A DNA stretch of 64,000 nt, from NCBI RefSeq assembly GCF_026342435.1, contig NZ_JAPEMT010000001.1, positions 1,358,501 through 1,422,500 of the forward strand, given 5' to 3'. The first letter of the stretch is position 1. The number at the start of each line of letters is the position of its first letter. A program made the translations under genes and the position numbers. A model generated the notes under the pieces. That model worked only from the letters and a program-made list of their open reading frames with translations, searched no databases and was not told the DNA's origin. Origin of the DNA: Streptomyces sp. NBC_00237. Its GTDB lineage: Bacteria > Actinomycetota > Actinomycetes > Streptomycetales > Streptomycetaceae. Shown here in pieces: positions 25,550 to 32,345 of the stretch.

Positions 25550-25583
25550 AAAAGGCCCCCGAGCCGAAGCTCGGGGGCCTTTT
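25550..25583. terminator. Bidirectional terminator, protease and tRNA-Lys copy 3
   Basis: A 15-bp perfect stem (25550-25564 with 25569-25583) closes on CGAA, which reads as a UUCG tetraloop on the minus strand. A/T pairs at the base give U tracts in both directions. It serves the protease gene and the tRNA. Confidence 0.93.
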
Positions 25584-25590
25584 CTGTCGG

Positions 25591-25664
25591 TGCGCCGCCA
25601 GGGACTCGAACCCCGGACCCGCTGATTAAGAGTCAGCTGCTCTAACCAACTGAGCTAGCGGCGC
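25591..25664 (-). tRNA. tRNA-Lys(CUU), copy 3
   Basis: The 74 bases are identical to copies 1 and 2, with anticodon CTT. The first ten bases of the tRNA (25655-25664) also encode the last codons and the TAG stop of the upstream 188-aa reading frame on the same strand. Transcription of that gene would therefore run straight into the tRNA. Confidence 0.97.
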
Positions 25665-26221
25665 CTGCTGACGTCGTAGACATTAGCACCCTGATCGGCG
25701 GGAGGAAAAATCGATAACCGCGAGGCCCGCACGCAGGCCCAGAACAGCACCTCGGGACCCGGCAGCCAGGGGTGGCGCACGTCGGGCGCGACCACCCACC
25801 TCGGCCCCTTGTCCGTCGTCCCCGCAGGTCGCAGCGCCGGTACGGTCACCGCGTCGCCCGCCCCGTGGCACAGCAGCGGCGGCACGGCATCCGCCCGCCG
25901 CTCCCACTCGAGGAGCGCGGGCAGCCGCTGGGCGGTCCCCGGGGCGGTGAAGAGCAGCATCCGCCCGCGCTGCCCCGCCACGGGCCCGGAACCCGGCCCC
26001 TCCGCCCACAGCGCGTCCAGCATCCGCCGCCCGAAGACCGAGTCCACGTTCACCACGTCGAAGACGCTCCCGCACGGCAGCACGGCCGGGGCGTAGGGCC
26101 GCATCTCCCAGGCGGAGAGGGTGCTGCGCGGGTACGCGGAGGCGGAGACGAGCCACGCGGCACCGGCGGAGGTGGCGCGGTCGAGCGGCGGGGAGGTGGG
26201 GGCGGGGGCGTGAGTGGTCAT
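25655..26221 (-). CDS. Conserved small Streptomyces protein ending inside tRNA-Lys
   Basis: This is a 188-aa protein. It contains WLVSASAYPRSTLSAWEMRP, VLPCGSVFDVVNV and VAPDVRHPWLPGPEVLFWACV, and ends GANVYDVSRRR. I recall similar short proteins annotated as bifunctional DNA primase/polymerase-like in Streptomyces. I see no acidic catalytic pair of archaeo-eukaryotic primases, so that name should not be read as an activity. The TAG stop lies in the 5' part of the tRNA-Lys gene (25655-25657). ATG 26221 is chosen; longer in-frame forms run through the next gene in antisense. Confidence 0.7.
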   Translation of the reverse strand: MTTHAPAPTSPPLDRATSAGAAWLVSASAYPRSTLSAWEMRPYAPAVLPCGSVFDVVNVDSVFGRRMLDALWAEGPGSGPVAGQRGRMLLFTAPGTAQRLPALLEWERRADAVPPLLCHGAGDAVTVPALRPAGTTDKGPRWVVAPDVRHPWLPGPEVLFWACVRASRLSIFPPADQGANVYDVSRRR

Positions 26222-26358
26222 GCCCCAGGTGTACCGGCGGTAAGTGCTCCGTTTCCGCGAGTTACGGGAAACGGGTACGCGCCCCCGCCCGGAGGCGTAT
26301 CTTGCCCGCCTGCACGGGGCGGGGGCATATGCCTCGCACCCGTGTTCCCCTGGGCCCC

Positions 26359-26700
26359 CTACGTCGCAGGCCCGTCCCGCAGGAGTCCCCGCCCGAACTC
26401 CACCATCTTCTCGGCGTAGTCCTCGGTCCACCCCGCCCGCTCGGCGATGTCCCCCACCACCAGCCGGTCGAACCGCTTCGGGTCCGCGAGCTGGGCCGCG
26501 GCCACCGCCTGGAACTCCACCGCCCGGTCCGTCGCCGCCCGGAACGCGTGGGTCAGCTCGGTTGCCCGCGCAAGCAGCTCCTTCGGGTCCTCGATCGACT
26601 CCAGGTCGAAGAAGTGGTCGGGGTCGGCGGCCGACTCCGCAGGCTCGAAGAGCAGCGGCGCGGGGCGCAGCCGCCGCTCGGTCCGCTCGGTTTCCGCCAT
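26359..26700 (-). CDS. Small conserved protein, unknown
   Basis: This is a 113-aa acidic, mostly helical protein. It contains RLRPAPLLFEPAESAADPDHFF and LVVGDIAERAGWTEDYAEKMVEFGRGLL. No membrane segment or known motif is visible, and I do not recognise a function. The ATG has a strong GGAGGAAG ribosome site. It is preceded by a repeat-rich region and followed by 137 bp before the next gene on the same strand. Confidence 0.7.
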   Translation of the reverse strand: MAETERTERRLRPAPLLFEPAESAADPDHFFDLESIEDPKELLARATELTHAFRAATDRAVEFQAVAAAQLADPKRFDRLVVGDIAERAGWTEDYAEKMVEFGRGLLRDGPAT

Positions 26701-26766
26701 GTGCTTCCTCCCAATCGGGCCGCCCCGGGGTCGGACGGCCACCCTCCATTGTCCGGGTACGCGCAA

Positions 26767-26863
26767 GTACGCCTCACGGTGCCCGTACGTACGCCTCAGC
26801 CCACCTGCGGTACGCCTCCAGAGCTGGCACGTACGCCTCAGCCCGCCCGCCGGTACGCCTCAC
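26767..26863. repeat. Five GTACGCCTCA boxes at 21-22 bp spacing
   Basis: GTACGCCTCA or GTACGCCTCC starts at 26767, 26789, 26810, 26832 and 26854. The spacing of two helical turns puts all boxes on one DNA face. They lie upstream of the 113-aa gene and downstream of the helicase gene. A multi-site operator and a decayed tandem repeat are both possible. Confidence 0.85.
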
Positions 26864-26933
26864 GGCACCCACGGCACCTGGTGTTCGCCGAGGTGTGCCA
26901 GTACCGAGTGGTTCGCCTCCCACCCGTCCGGGC
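26861..26933. repeat. Exact 73-bp duplicate of the helicase gene's 3' end
   Basis: These 73 bases are identical to 26987-27059, which encode the last 23 codons and the stop of the helicase. The copies are direct repeats offset by 126 bp. The duplicate lies outside any gene and is a fossil of a local duplication. Confidence 0.93.
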
Positions 26934-26986
26934 TGTGTTCATTGGCCGTCTCCGGCGGCGTGCCGGACTCCGTCCGGCGGTCACCG

Positions 26987-28369
26987 TCACGGCACCCACG
27001 GCACCTGGTGTTCGCCGAGGTGTGCCAGTACCGAGTGGTTCGCCTCCCACCCGTCCGGGAACTTCACCGTCACCCCCAGCTGCACCGGTTCCGTCGAGGG
27101 ATGCTCGTCCAGCAGGTCCGTCACGCCCTCCCGGCACACCACGATGCACGCGTGCCGGTGCCGGGAGGCGAGGACGCACAGGCGGCCCGTCTCCAGGTGG
27201 AACGCCGTCGCGTCCGGCCGCCCCGACAGCGGGTGCAGCACCACCGTCACGTCGAACTCCCGCCCCTGGAGCCGGTTCGCGGTGTCCACGGCGACCCCCG
27301 TCACCCCGAGGGCGGCGAGCGCGGCCCGTACCGCCGCCGCCTGGTCGCGGTGGGCGGTGCCGACCGCGACGCGGTCCGCCGTCAGGGGCGTCGGCGTGTC
27401 GGAGCGTTCGCTGAGCGCGGCCCCGCCCCGGTCGAGGAGGCGTCGTACGACCTGCGCGACCGCCCCCACCGCCTCCGGATCGGTCCGGGGCGTGTGCCGG
27501 GCCGGGAGCTCCAGCAGGCCCCACCCCGTGTGCGCCGCCTCGTCGACCACCCGGTCCACCGCCGACCCGTCCGACGGCACCCCGAAGCGGAGCGTCCGCT
27601 CGCCCGGCCCCGTCCCGCTGCGGAAGGGCGTGAACGGGTAGAACGCGTCCGACACCAGCTGCGCCGCCGAAGCGGGCAGCCGCCACGACACCGGAAGCCG
27701 GTGCTGCGGAAGCTCCGGGTTGTGCGCGAGCAGCGTGGACACGGCACTCGCGGACGGGTCGTACGACAGCCCCGCCCACTGCTCCGCCCCCACGATGGAG
27801 AACGGATCGAGCTGCCCGGGATCACCCACGAACAGCGCCCGCTCGAAGAGGCTCGCCACGGCCAGCAGCGCGTCCGACCGCATCTGGTACGCCTCGTCGA
27901 CGATCGCGTGCCGCCACGGCTCGACGCCCTTGACGTGCGCCCACTTCGCCGCGGTCGAGATCACGACGTCGAGCCCCGCCAGATCCGCCGCCTTCGCGGA
28001 CTTCTTCACCTGGGCGAGGTCGTCCAGCGCCTTGTCGTACGGATCCGGGTCGGAGCTGTGCAACCGTCCCACCGGCAGCCCGGGACGCTTCTCGGCGAGC
28101 CGCAGCACGAGGTCGTCGACCTGGGCGTTGGTCTGCGCGACGACCATCAACGGCCGTCCCGCGTCGGCCAGTTCGAGGGCCGCGCGCACGACGAGCGTGG
28201 ACTTGCCCGCGCCGGGCGGCGAGTCCACGACCACACCCCGGTGGGTGCCGTGGAGGGTGTCGTGCAGGATCGCGGCGGTGGCACGCGCCGCCTCGGCACC
28301 GGGGTCGAAACCGGTGCGGTCGAAGTCGGGGGCCTGGTGGGAGCCGGGGGCCTGGTGGGACTGGTTCAC
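26987..28369 (-). CDS. Superfamily 1 (Upf1-like) helicase/ATPase
   Basis: This is a 460-aa ATP-dependent nucleic-acid motor with a nearly complete SF1B motif set: I SPPGAGKST (50-58), Ia MVVAQTNAQVDDL, II AIVDEAYQM (156-163), III LFVGDPGQLDP (179-189), IV RLPVSWRLP (224-232), V DTANRLQGREFDVTVVL, and VI LCVLASRHRHACIVV. The QGRE and GDPGQL signatures place it with Upf1/Dna2-type helicases, in a compact form with little accessory sequence. GTG 28369 follows GAGGAAG at a long distance. It is the last gene of a three-gene leftward series with an unknown protein and an Fe-S nuclease. Its 3' end is duplicated downstream. Confidence 0.88.
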   Translation of the reverse strand: MNQSHQAPGSHQAPDFDRTGFDPGAEAARATAAILHDTLHGTHRGVVVDSPPGAGKSTLVVRAALELADAGRPLMVVAQTNAQVDDLVLRLAEKRPGLPVGRLHSSDPDPYDKALDDLAQVKKSAKAADLAGLDVVISTAAKWAHVKGVEPWRHAIVDEAYQMRSDALLAVASLFERALFVGDPGQLDPFSIVGAEQWAGLSYDPSASAVSTLLAHNPELPQHRLPVSWRLPASAAQLVSDAFYPFTPFRSGTGPGERTLRFGVPSDGSAVDRVVDEAAHTGWGLLELPARHTPRTDPEAVGAVAQVVRRLLDRGGAALSERSDTPTPLTADRVAVGTAHRDQAAAVRAALAALGVTGVAVDTANRLQGREFDVTVVLHPLSGRPDATAFHLETGRLCVLASRHRHACIVVCREGVTDLLDEHPSTEPVQLGVTVKFPDGWEANHSVLAHLGEHQVPWVP

Positions 28370-28450
28370 GGGTTCACGACTCTTCCTCGGACGGTACGGA
28401 GCGGAGGCCGGGGCAGCGTGCGGGGTGCCGTGCGGTCACAGCGGGCCCGG

Positions 28451-30112
28451 TCACAACAGGTCCTCCGGCGTCACCGGATCGGGGCGCTCCGCAAGCGCGA
28501 GGCCGTCCGCAGCACCGCCCGCGACGCCGCCCGCTGCCCCGCCCGCGACGGCATCCGGCGGCCCCCCGTGTGTCCACGGGGTCTCCTCCGGGTCCGGGAG
28601 CTGCGCCCCGCCCCGCTGATCGTGCTCGAACAGGGTCCAGCAGATCCGGTCACCCACCTCGGGCACCGTCCCGGGCGCGGGCTCCTTGCTCCGCCCCATC
28701 CCGTTGACGACCCGCAGCACGAGCATCCCCTCGCCCACCCGCTCCACGAACTCCGCGCTCTGCGCCCTGCCCTCCAGCGACCGGTGCACCTTCACCTTCT
28801 CGCCCGCCCGCTCCCCGCCGCCGAGCTGCGGCAGGTCGGCGGTCGTGACGGTCACCAGAGGCCGCGGACTCGGCCGCTTCCCCTCGCTCCAGGTCATCTC
28901 CACCCCCACCACCTCACTCACGAAGGCTTCCCCCGCGAGCCGCCGCGCCGCCATCACCAGCGGATCGTCCAACGCCTCCTGGGCCTCCAGCCGCCCCTGC
29001 TCGGTCTCCCGGGAGGCCAGCTTCTGGGCCGCCCCCACCGCACTGTCCTGCCGGGGCTGCGGCGGCTCGCCCGCCCGCACCTTGTCCCGGTGCGAGGTGT
29101 ACGACCACCGGTCCCGCGTCCACCGCTCGGCCGCCCGCACCCCCTCCGGCAACCCCCGCGCCAGATCCAGCGCCTGCCACACCGCATCCCAGGTCGGCCG
29201 CATCTGCGAGGCCAGCAACTCCCGGATCCGCCGCTCGGCGGCGGTCAGCTCGCCGAGCCGTTCCTCCGCACTCCCACCGTCCTCGGCGGCGGCCAGCCGC
29301 TGCCGGGCCAGGTCGTAGGCGTCGATGGCCGGGGCCAGCAGCACGTTGTCGAACGCCGGGTCGGTGGCGGGCCCCGCAGGCGGACAGAACAACTGCCCCT
29401 GCGCATCGCGCCCGGTCTCCGCCCGCAAGGCGGCCTCGGCCCCGCTGCCGCCCCCCTCCACCGGATCGATCCAGGCGAGCAGCGCCCCGAGGTGCTGGTC
29501 CTCCAGGTTGCTCTGCCCGGTCGCCCAGTGCCGCCCGAGGAGATCGGTGGCGGACAGCAGCAGCGAAGCGCCCGGAACCCGGGCCCGCTCCCCGTAGTGC
29601 GTCAGCCAACGCCCCAGCAGCGGAATGTGCGGCGGAGCCGGATAGGGGGTGTCGGGATCCTGCTCGACCGTCCGCCGGAACCGCATCGACCGCCCCAGCA
29701 ACCGCACGTACGCGACGCCCGCCCTGTTCGGCACGATGATCTGCGGCGCGTCCCGGCACAGCTCGACCTCCACCTTGACCCGCTTCTTCGTCTCGGGGTC
29801 GGTCTCGTTCCGCTCGGCGGGCTCGACGTCGTCGGCGTACGCGTCCACGTACGGCAGCACGGCCTCCGCCAGCTCCGCCAGGAACGCGAACCGCAGCTCC
29901 CGGTCCCGGGGCTGCGGCACGGCCAGCAGCCGAGGCCGCTCCCGATCGGTCCCCACCAGCGCCCCGAGCGGCGCCCCCGCCTCCCCGGCGGTGGTCAACG
30001 GGACGACGACCAGGGGACGTTCGGAAAGATGCCGATGCCGAACGGTCGCAAGCGGCTGTGCCCGCCCACTGCGGGTGGCCTGCAACCGGGCAAGGGTATT
30101 GATGAGCGACAT
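28451..30112 (-). CDS. 553-aa protein of unknown function, partner of helicase and nuclease
   Basis: I do not recognise this protein. The N-terminal part is mixed alpha/beta (RPLVVVPLTTAG, FAFLAELAEAVLPYVDAYADD). The centre contains HWATGQSNLEDQHLGALLAWIDP and a helical Arg/Glu-rich region. The C-terminal third is beta-rich (VEMTWSEGKRPSPRPLVTV, GEKVKVHRSLEGRA), possibly a small barrel, and ends in an Ala/Gly-rich linker with PDPVTPEDLL. No membrane segments or nuclease motif are seen. ATG 30112 is chosen; longer frames enter a dispersed repeat at 30151-30271. It lies 81 bp upstream of the helicase gene. Confidence 0.75.
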   Translation of the reverse strand: MSLINTLARLQATRSGRAQPLATVRHRHLSERPLVVVPLTTAGEAGAPLGALVGTDRERPRLLAVPQPRDRELRFAFLAELAEAVLPYVDAYADDVEPAERNETDPETKKRVKVEVELCRDAPQIIVPNRAGVAYVRLLGRSMRFRRTVEQDPDTPYPAPPHIPLLGRWLTHYGERARVPGASLLLSATDLLGRHWATGQSNLEDQHLGALLAWIDPVEGGGSGAEAALRAETGRDAQGQLFCPPAGPATDPAFDNVLLAPAIDAYDLARQRLAAAEDGGSAEERLGELTAAERRIRELLASQMRPTWDAVWQALDLARGLPEGVRAAERWTRDRWSYTSHRDKVRAGEPPQPRQDSAVGAAQKLASRETEQGRLEAQEALDDPLVMAARRLAGEAFVSEVVGVEMTWSEGKRPSPRPLVTVTTADLPQLGGGERAGEKVKVHRSLEGRAQSAEFVERVGEGMLVLRVVNGMGRSKEPAPGTVPEVGDRICWTLFEHDQRGGAQLPDPEETPWTHGGPPDAVAGGAAGGVAGGAADGLALAERPDPVTPEDLL

Positions 30113-30150
30113 GGAGTGAAGGGCCTGGTTCCTGGAGGCTTTGAGGACCG

Positions 30151-30271
30151 CCCCGTCAGGGGCGCGGGGCTGTGACATGTGCGGCTCCGCCGCGCGGGCG
30201 CGAGCAACCACGACCCACCCGCACGTAACGGGACACGCCGCGCGGCGAGCGCTTTAGGTGAAGGGGTGGGG
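30151..30271 (-). repeat. Inverted copy of the 4.4-kb composite intergenic element
   Basis: The reverse complement reads CCCCACCCCTTCACCTAAAG, then GCTCGCCGCGCGGC, then GCGGCGGAGCCGCAC, then CCCCGCGCCCCTGA. This is the same order of blocks as at 4361-4530. It separates the nuclease gene from the unknown partner gene. The remainder of the 30113-30354 gap shows no gene. Confidence 0.85.
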
Positions 30272-30354
30272 TAGGGGACTCATCCCGCCGAAGGGCCGGG
30301 GGCCGGGGGCGGAGCCCCCGAGCAGTAACCCCAGCCCCACCGAACCCGCACGGA

Positions 30355-31524
30355 TCACCCCACCCCCCTCAGCGCCTCCGCCCGCAACGCCGCCGCCCTC
30401 CGCAACGCCGCGACCGTCGGGTCGGACGGATCCCCGGCCCGCCCCTCCGCCGCGTCCAGTACCGCCGCGACCGTCGTGAGCCCCCCCAACTCCCCCCGCA
30501 CACCCCGCCCCAACGCCTCCACAGCCCCCGCGTCCCTCGCCCGCCCCCGGCAGTGAAACGCCAGCTCACACGCGGAAAGACATTCGGGGGCATAGGCGGC
30601 CCCCACCGCCTCGACCGCCGCCACCAGCTCCTCCGCCCCGCGCGCCGGATCGAACGTCGTCCCGGGCGGAAGGGCGGCCGCCAGCTCCTCCACCCTCCGC
30701 ATCCGCCCCAACTGCCGCAGGGTGACCGACCGTTGCTTCCGCACGTCCACCATCGACCCGGTCGGCAGATTGGAGAAGTCCTTCGGACAGACCAACAGCA
30801 CCCGATGCTCCACCTCCGCCCCCGCCACCTTCTCCGCCACCCGCTCCAGCGCCAGCACGTACACCGCCGCCTGCCGGGCCGCCGCCCCCACCTTCGCCGG
30901 GTCCGCCGAACCGTCCAGCATCGGGAAGGACTTGATCTCCACCACCGTCCACCGCCCGTCCGGATGCACCACCACCGCATCCGGCTCCAAGTAGGCCGGA
31001 GTCCCCGCCACCTCCAACGCGAGCATCGGATGGTCGAGCAGCGTCCACGCCTTCTGGGCCGTCGCGTCCCGCAACGCCAGCGCCGTCCGGGCCGTCCGTC
31101 CCTCGGGACCCGCCGCCGACACGTCCGGGGTGCGCGCCTCCGCCGGGTCCGGGGCGCCCAGCAGCCGCAGCAGTTCCGTACCCCCGTCGGACTTCACCCG
31201 CGCCTCGAAGGCGTTCCCGCGCATGAAGGCGAACTGCGACTGCCCGTACGCGGCGGGGGACCCCAACGCCTGTGCGAGCACCGTCTTGTTCACCCCCGCC
31301 CCGTCCAGCAGCGCCCGCCGCTCGCACCCCGGGTTCGCGGCCAGCGCCGCCAGCGCGCGGGCGTCCATCGGATGCGGGGCGACCGCCGCGCCTCTCAGCT
31401 CGGCGAGCCTTTGACGCACCGGAACGGCATCCGTACCAGCGGCAGCACCGGAAGCCGGAACGGCCGTGTCACGACGTACGTGCGGAGGCGTGGGATCGGG
31501 TCCGCTGCCCAGGGTTGCGTTCAC
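30355..31524 (-). CDS. PD-(D/E)XK nuclease with Cas4/AddB-type Fe-S cysteines
   Basis: This 389-aa protein carries the complete RecB-family nuclease pattern: motif I GNAFEARV (Glu107), motif II EPDAVV (Asp182), motif III VVEIKSF (Glu196, Lys198) and motif IV QAAVY (Gln218-Tyr222). Cys67 (NPGCERR) lies before the nuclease core, and Cys315, Cys319 and Cys325 (ECLSACELAFHC) lie after it. One Cys in front and three behind is how Cas4, AddB and Dna2 hold an Fe-S cluster. It should cut DNA ends or flaps. GTG 31524 is chosen because longer frames run back through other genes in antisense. It is the first gene of the helicase series and divergent from the phosphatase. Confidence 0.87.
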   Translation of the reverse strand: MNATLGSGPDPTPPHVRRDTAVPASGAAAGTDAVPVRQRLAELRGAAVAPHPMDARALAALAANPGCERRALLDGAGVNKTVLAQALGSPAAYGQSQFAFMRGNAFEARVKSDGGTELLRLLGAPDPAEARTPDVSAAGPEGRTARTALALRDATAQKAWTLLDHPMLALEVAGTPAYLEPDAVVVHPDGRWTVVEIKSFPMLDGSADPAKVGAAARQAAVYVLALERVAEKVAGAEVEHRVLLVCPKDFSNLPTGSMVDVRKQRSVTLRQLGRMRRVEELAAALPPGTTFDPARGAEELVAAVEAVGAAYAPECLSACELAFHCRGRARDAGAVEALGRGVRGELGGLTTVAAVLDAAEGRAGDPSDPTVAALRRAAALRAEALRGVG

Positions 31525-31653
31525 CCTCGGAAGTCTCCCATCCGCCACTGACAACACCCCCGCATCCGGCTTCTCACCCCGTGAGCGATGATGGAACAGG
31601 CCGGTGCCATTCCGGCCCGTACGCCGCAAAGAAGGCAAAAGGGAGAGAACGTC

Positions 31654-32256
31654 ATGGCACCCCGCATCCTGCTGGCCCGGCACGGTCAGACGGAGTGGTC
31701 GCTGTCCGGCAAGCACACCGGCCGGACCGACATCCCGCTGCTCGACGAGGGCCGCCACGGCGCGAAGGTGCTCGGCGAACGACTGCACCGCGCCCCCTGG
31801 AACGGCCTCCCGGACGTGGAGGTCCGCACCAGCCCCCTGGTGCGCGCCGCCGAGACCTGTGCGATCGCGGGCTTCGGCGACCGCGCCCAGGAGTGGGACG
31901 CCCTCATGGAGTGGGACTACGGCGCCTACGAGGGCCTCACCCCGGCCGAGATCCACGCCCAGAAGCCCGGCTGGATGATCTGGCGCGACGGGGCCCCGGA
32001 CGGCGAGACCCTCGCCGACGTCACCGCCCGCGTCGACCAGGTCGTCGAGTGGGCCCGCTCCGCCGACCGCGACGTCCTGGTCTTCGCCCACGGGCACGTC
32101 CTGCGTTCCCTGGGCGCCCGTTGGCTGGGCCTCGGCATCGGTTTCGGCGCGCACATCCGGCTCGACCCGACCTCGCTGTCGGTACTGGGCTGGGCGTACG
32201 GCGAACCCGCGATGGAGCGCTGGAACGACACGGGCCACCTGGACGCCCAGAGCTGA
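31654..32256 (+). CDS. Histidine phosphatase (phosphoglycerate mutase-like)
   Basis: This 200-aa enzyme transfers phosphate through a histidine. The catalytic motif [10 protein letters not shown] lies at residues 6-15. Supporting residues are Arg in VRTSPLVRA, the acid Glu in [10 protein letters not shown] and the second His in VFAHGHVLR. The length suits small phosphatases acting on sugar phosphates or similar metabolites; the substrate is not predictable. ATG 31654 has GGGAGAG upstream. It converges on the TPR regulator gene. Confidence 0.92.
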   Translation: MAPRILLARHGQTEWSLSGKHTGRTDIPLLDEGRHGAKVLGERLHRAPWNGLPDVEVRTSPLVRAAETCAIAGFGDRAQEWDALMEWDYGAYEGLTPAEIHAQKPGWMIWRDGAPDGETLADVTARVDQVVEWARSADRDVLVFAHGHVLRSLGARWLGLGIGFGAHIRLDPTSLSVLGWAYGEPAMERWNDTGHLDAQS

Positions 32257-32299
32257 GCCGTCCCGCGCCGAGTCGTCCCGCGCCGAGCCGTCCCGCGCC
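32255..32299. repeat. Three 15-bp tandem repeats at a gene end
   Basis: GAGCCGTCCCGCGCC repeats at 32255, 32270 (one change) and 32285. The first unit overlaps the stop codon of the phosphatase gene. It may add a GC-rich structured 3' end. Confidence 0.8.
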
Positions 32300-32345
32300 G
32301 AGCCCCCCGCTCCGGGACGCCGGGCGGGCCCGGGCCGAGCCCGGC

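Noticed and set aside
26447..30175. 1242-codon plus-strand frame over the helicase locus
   Set aside because: It is antisense to two genes, with low-complexity composition, while the minus-strand genes show full helicase motifs.
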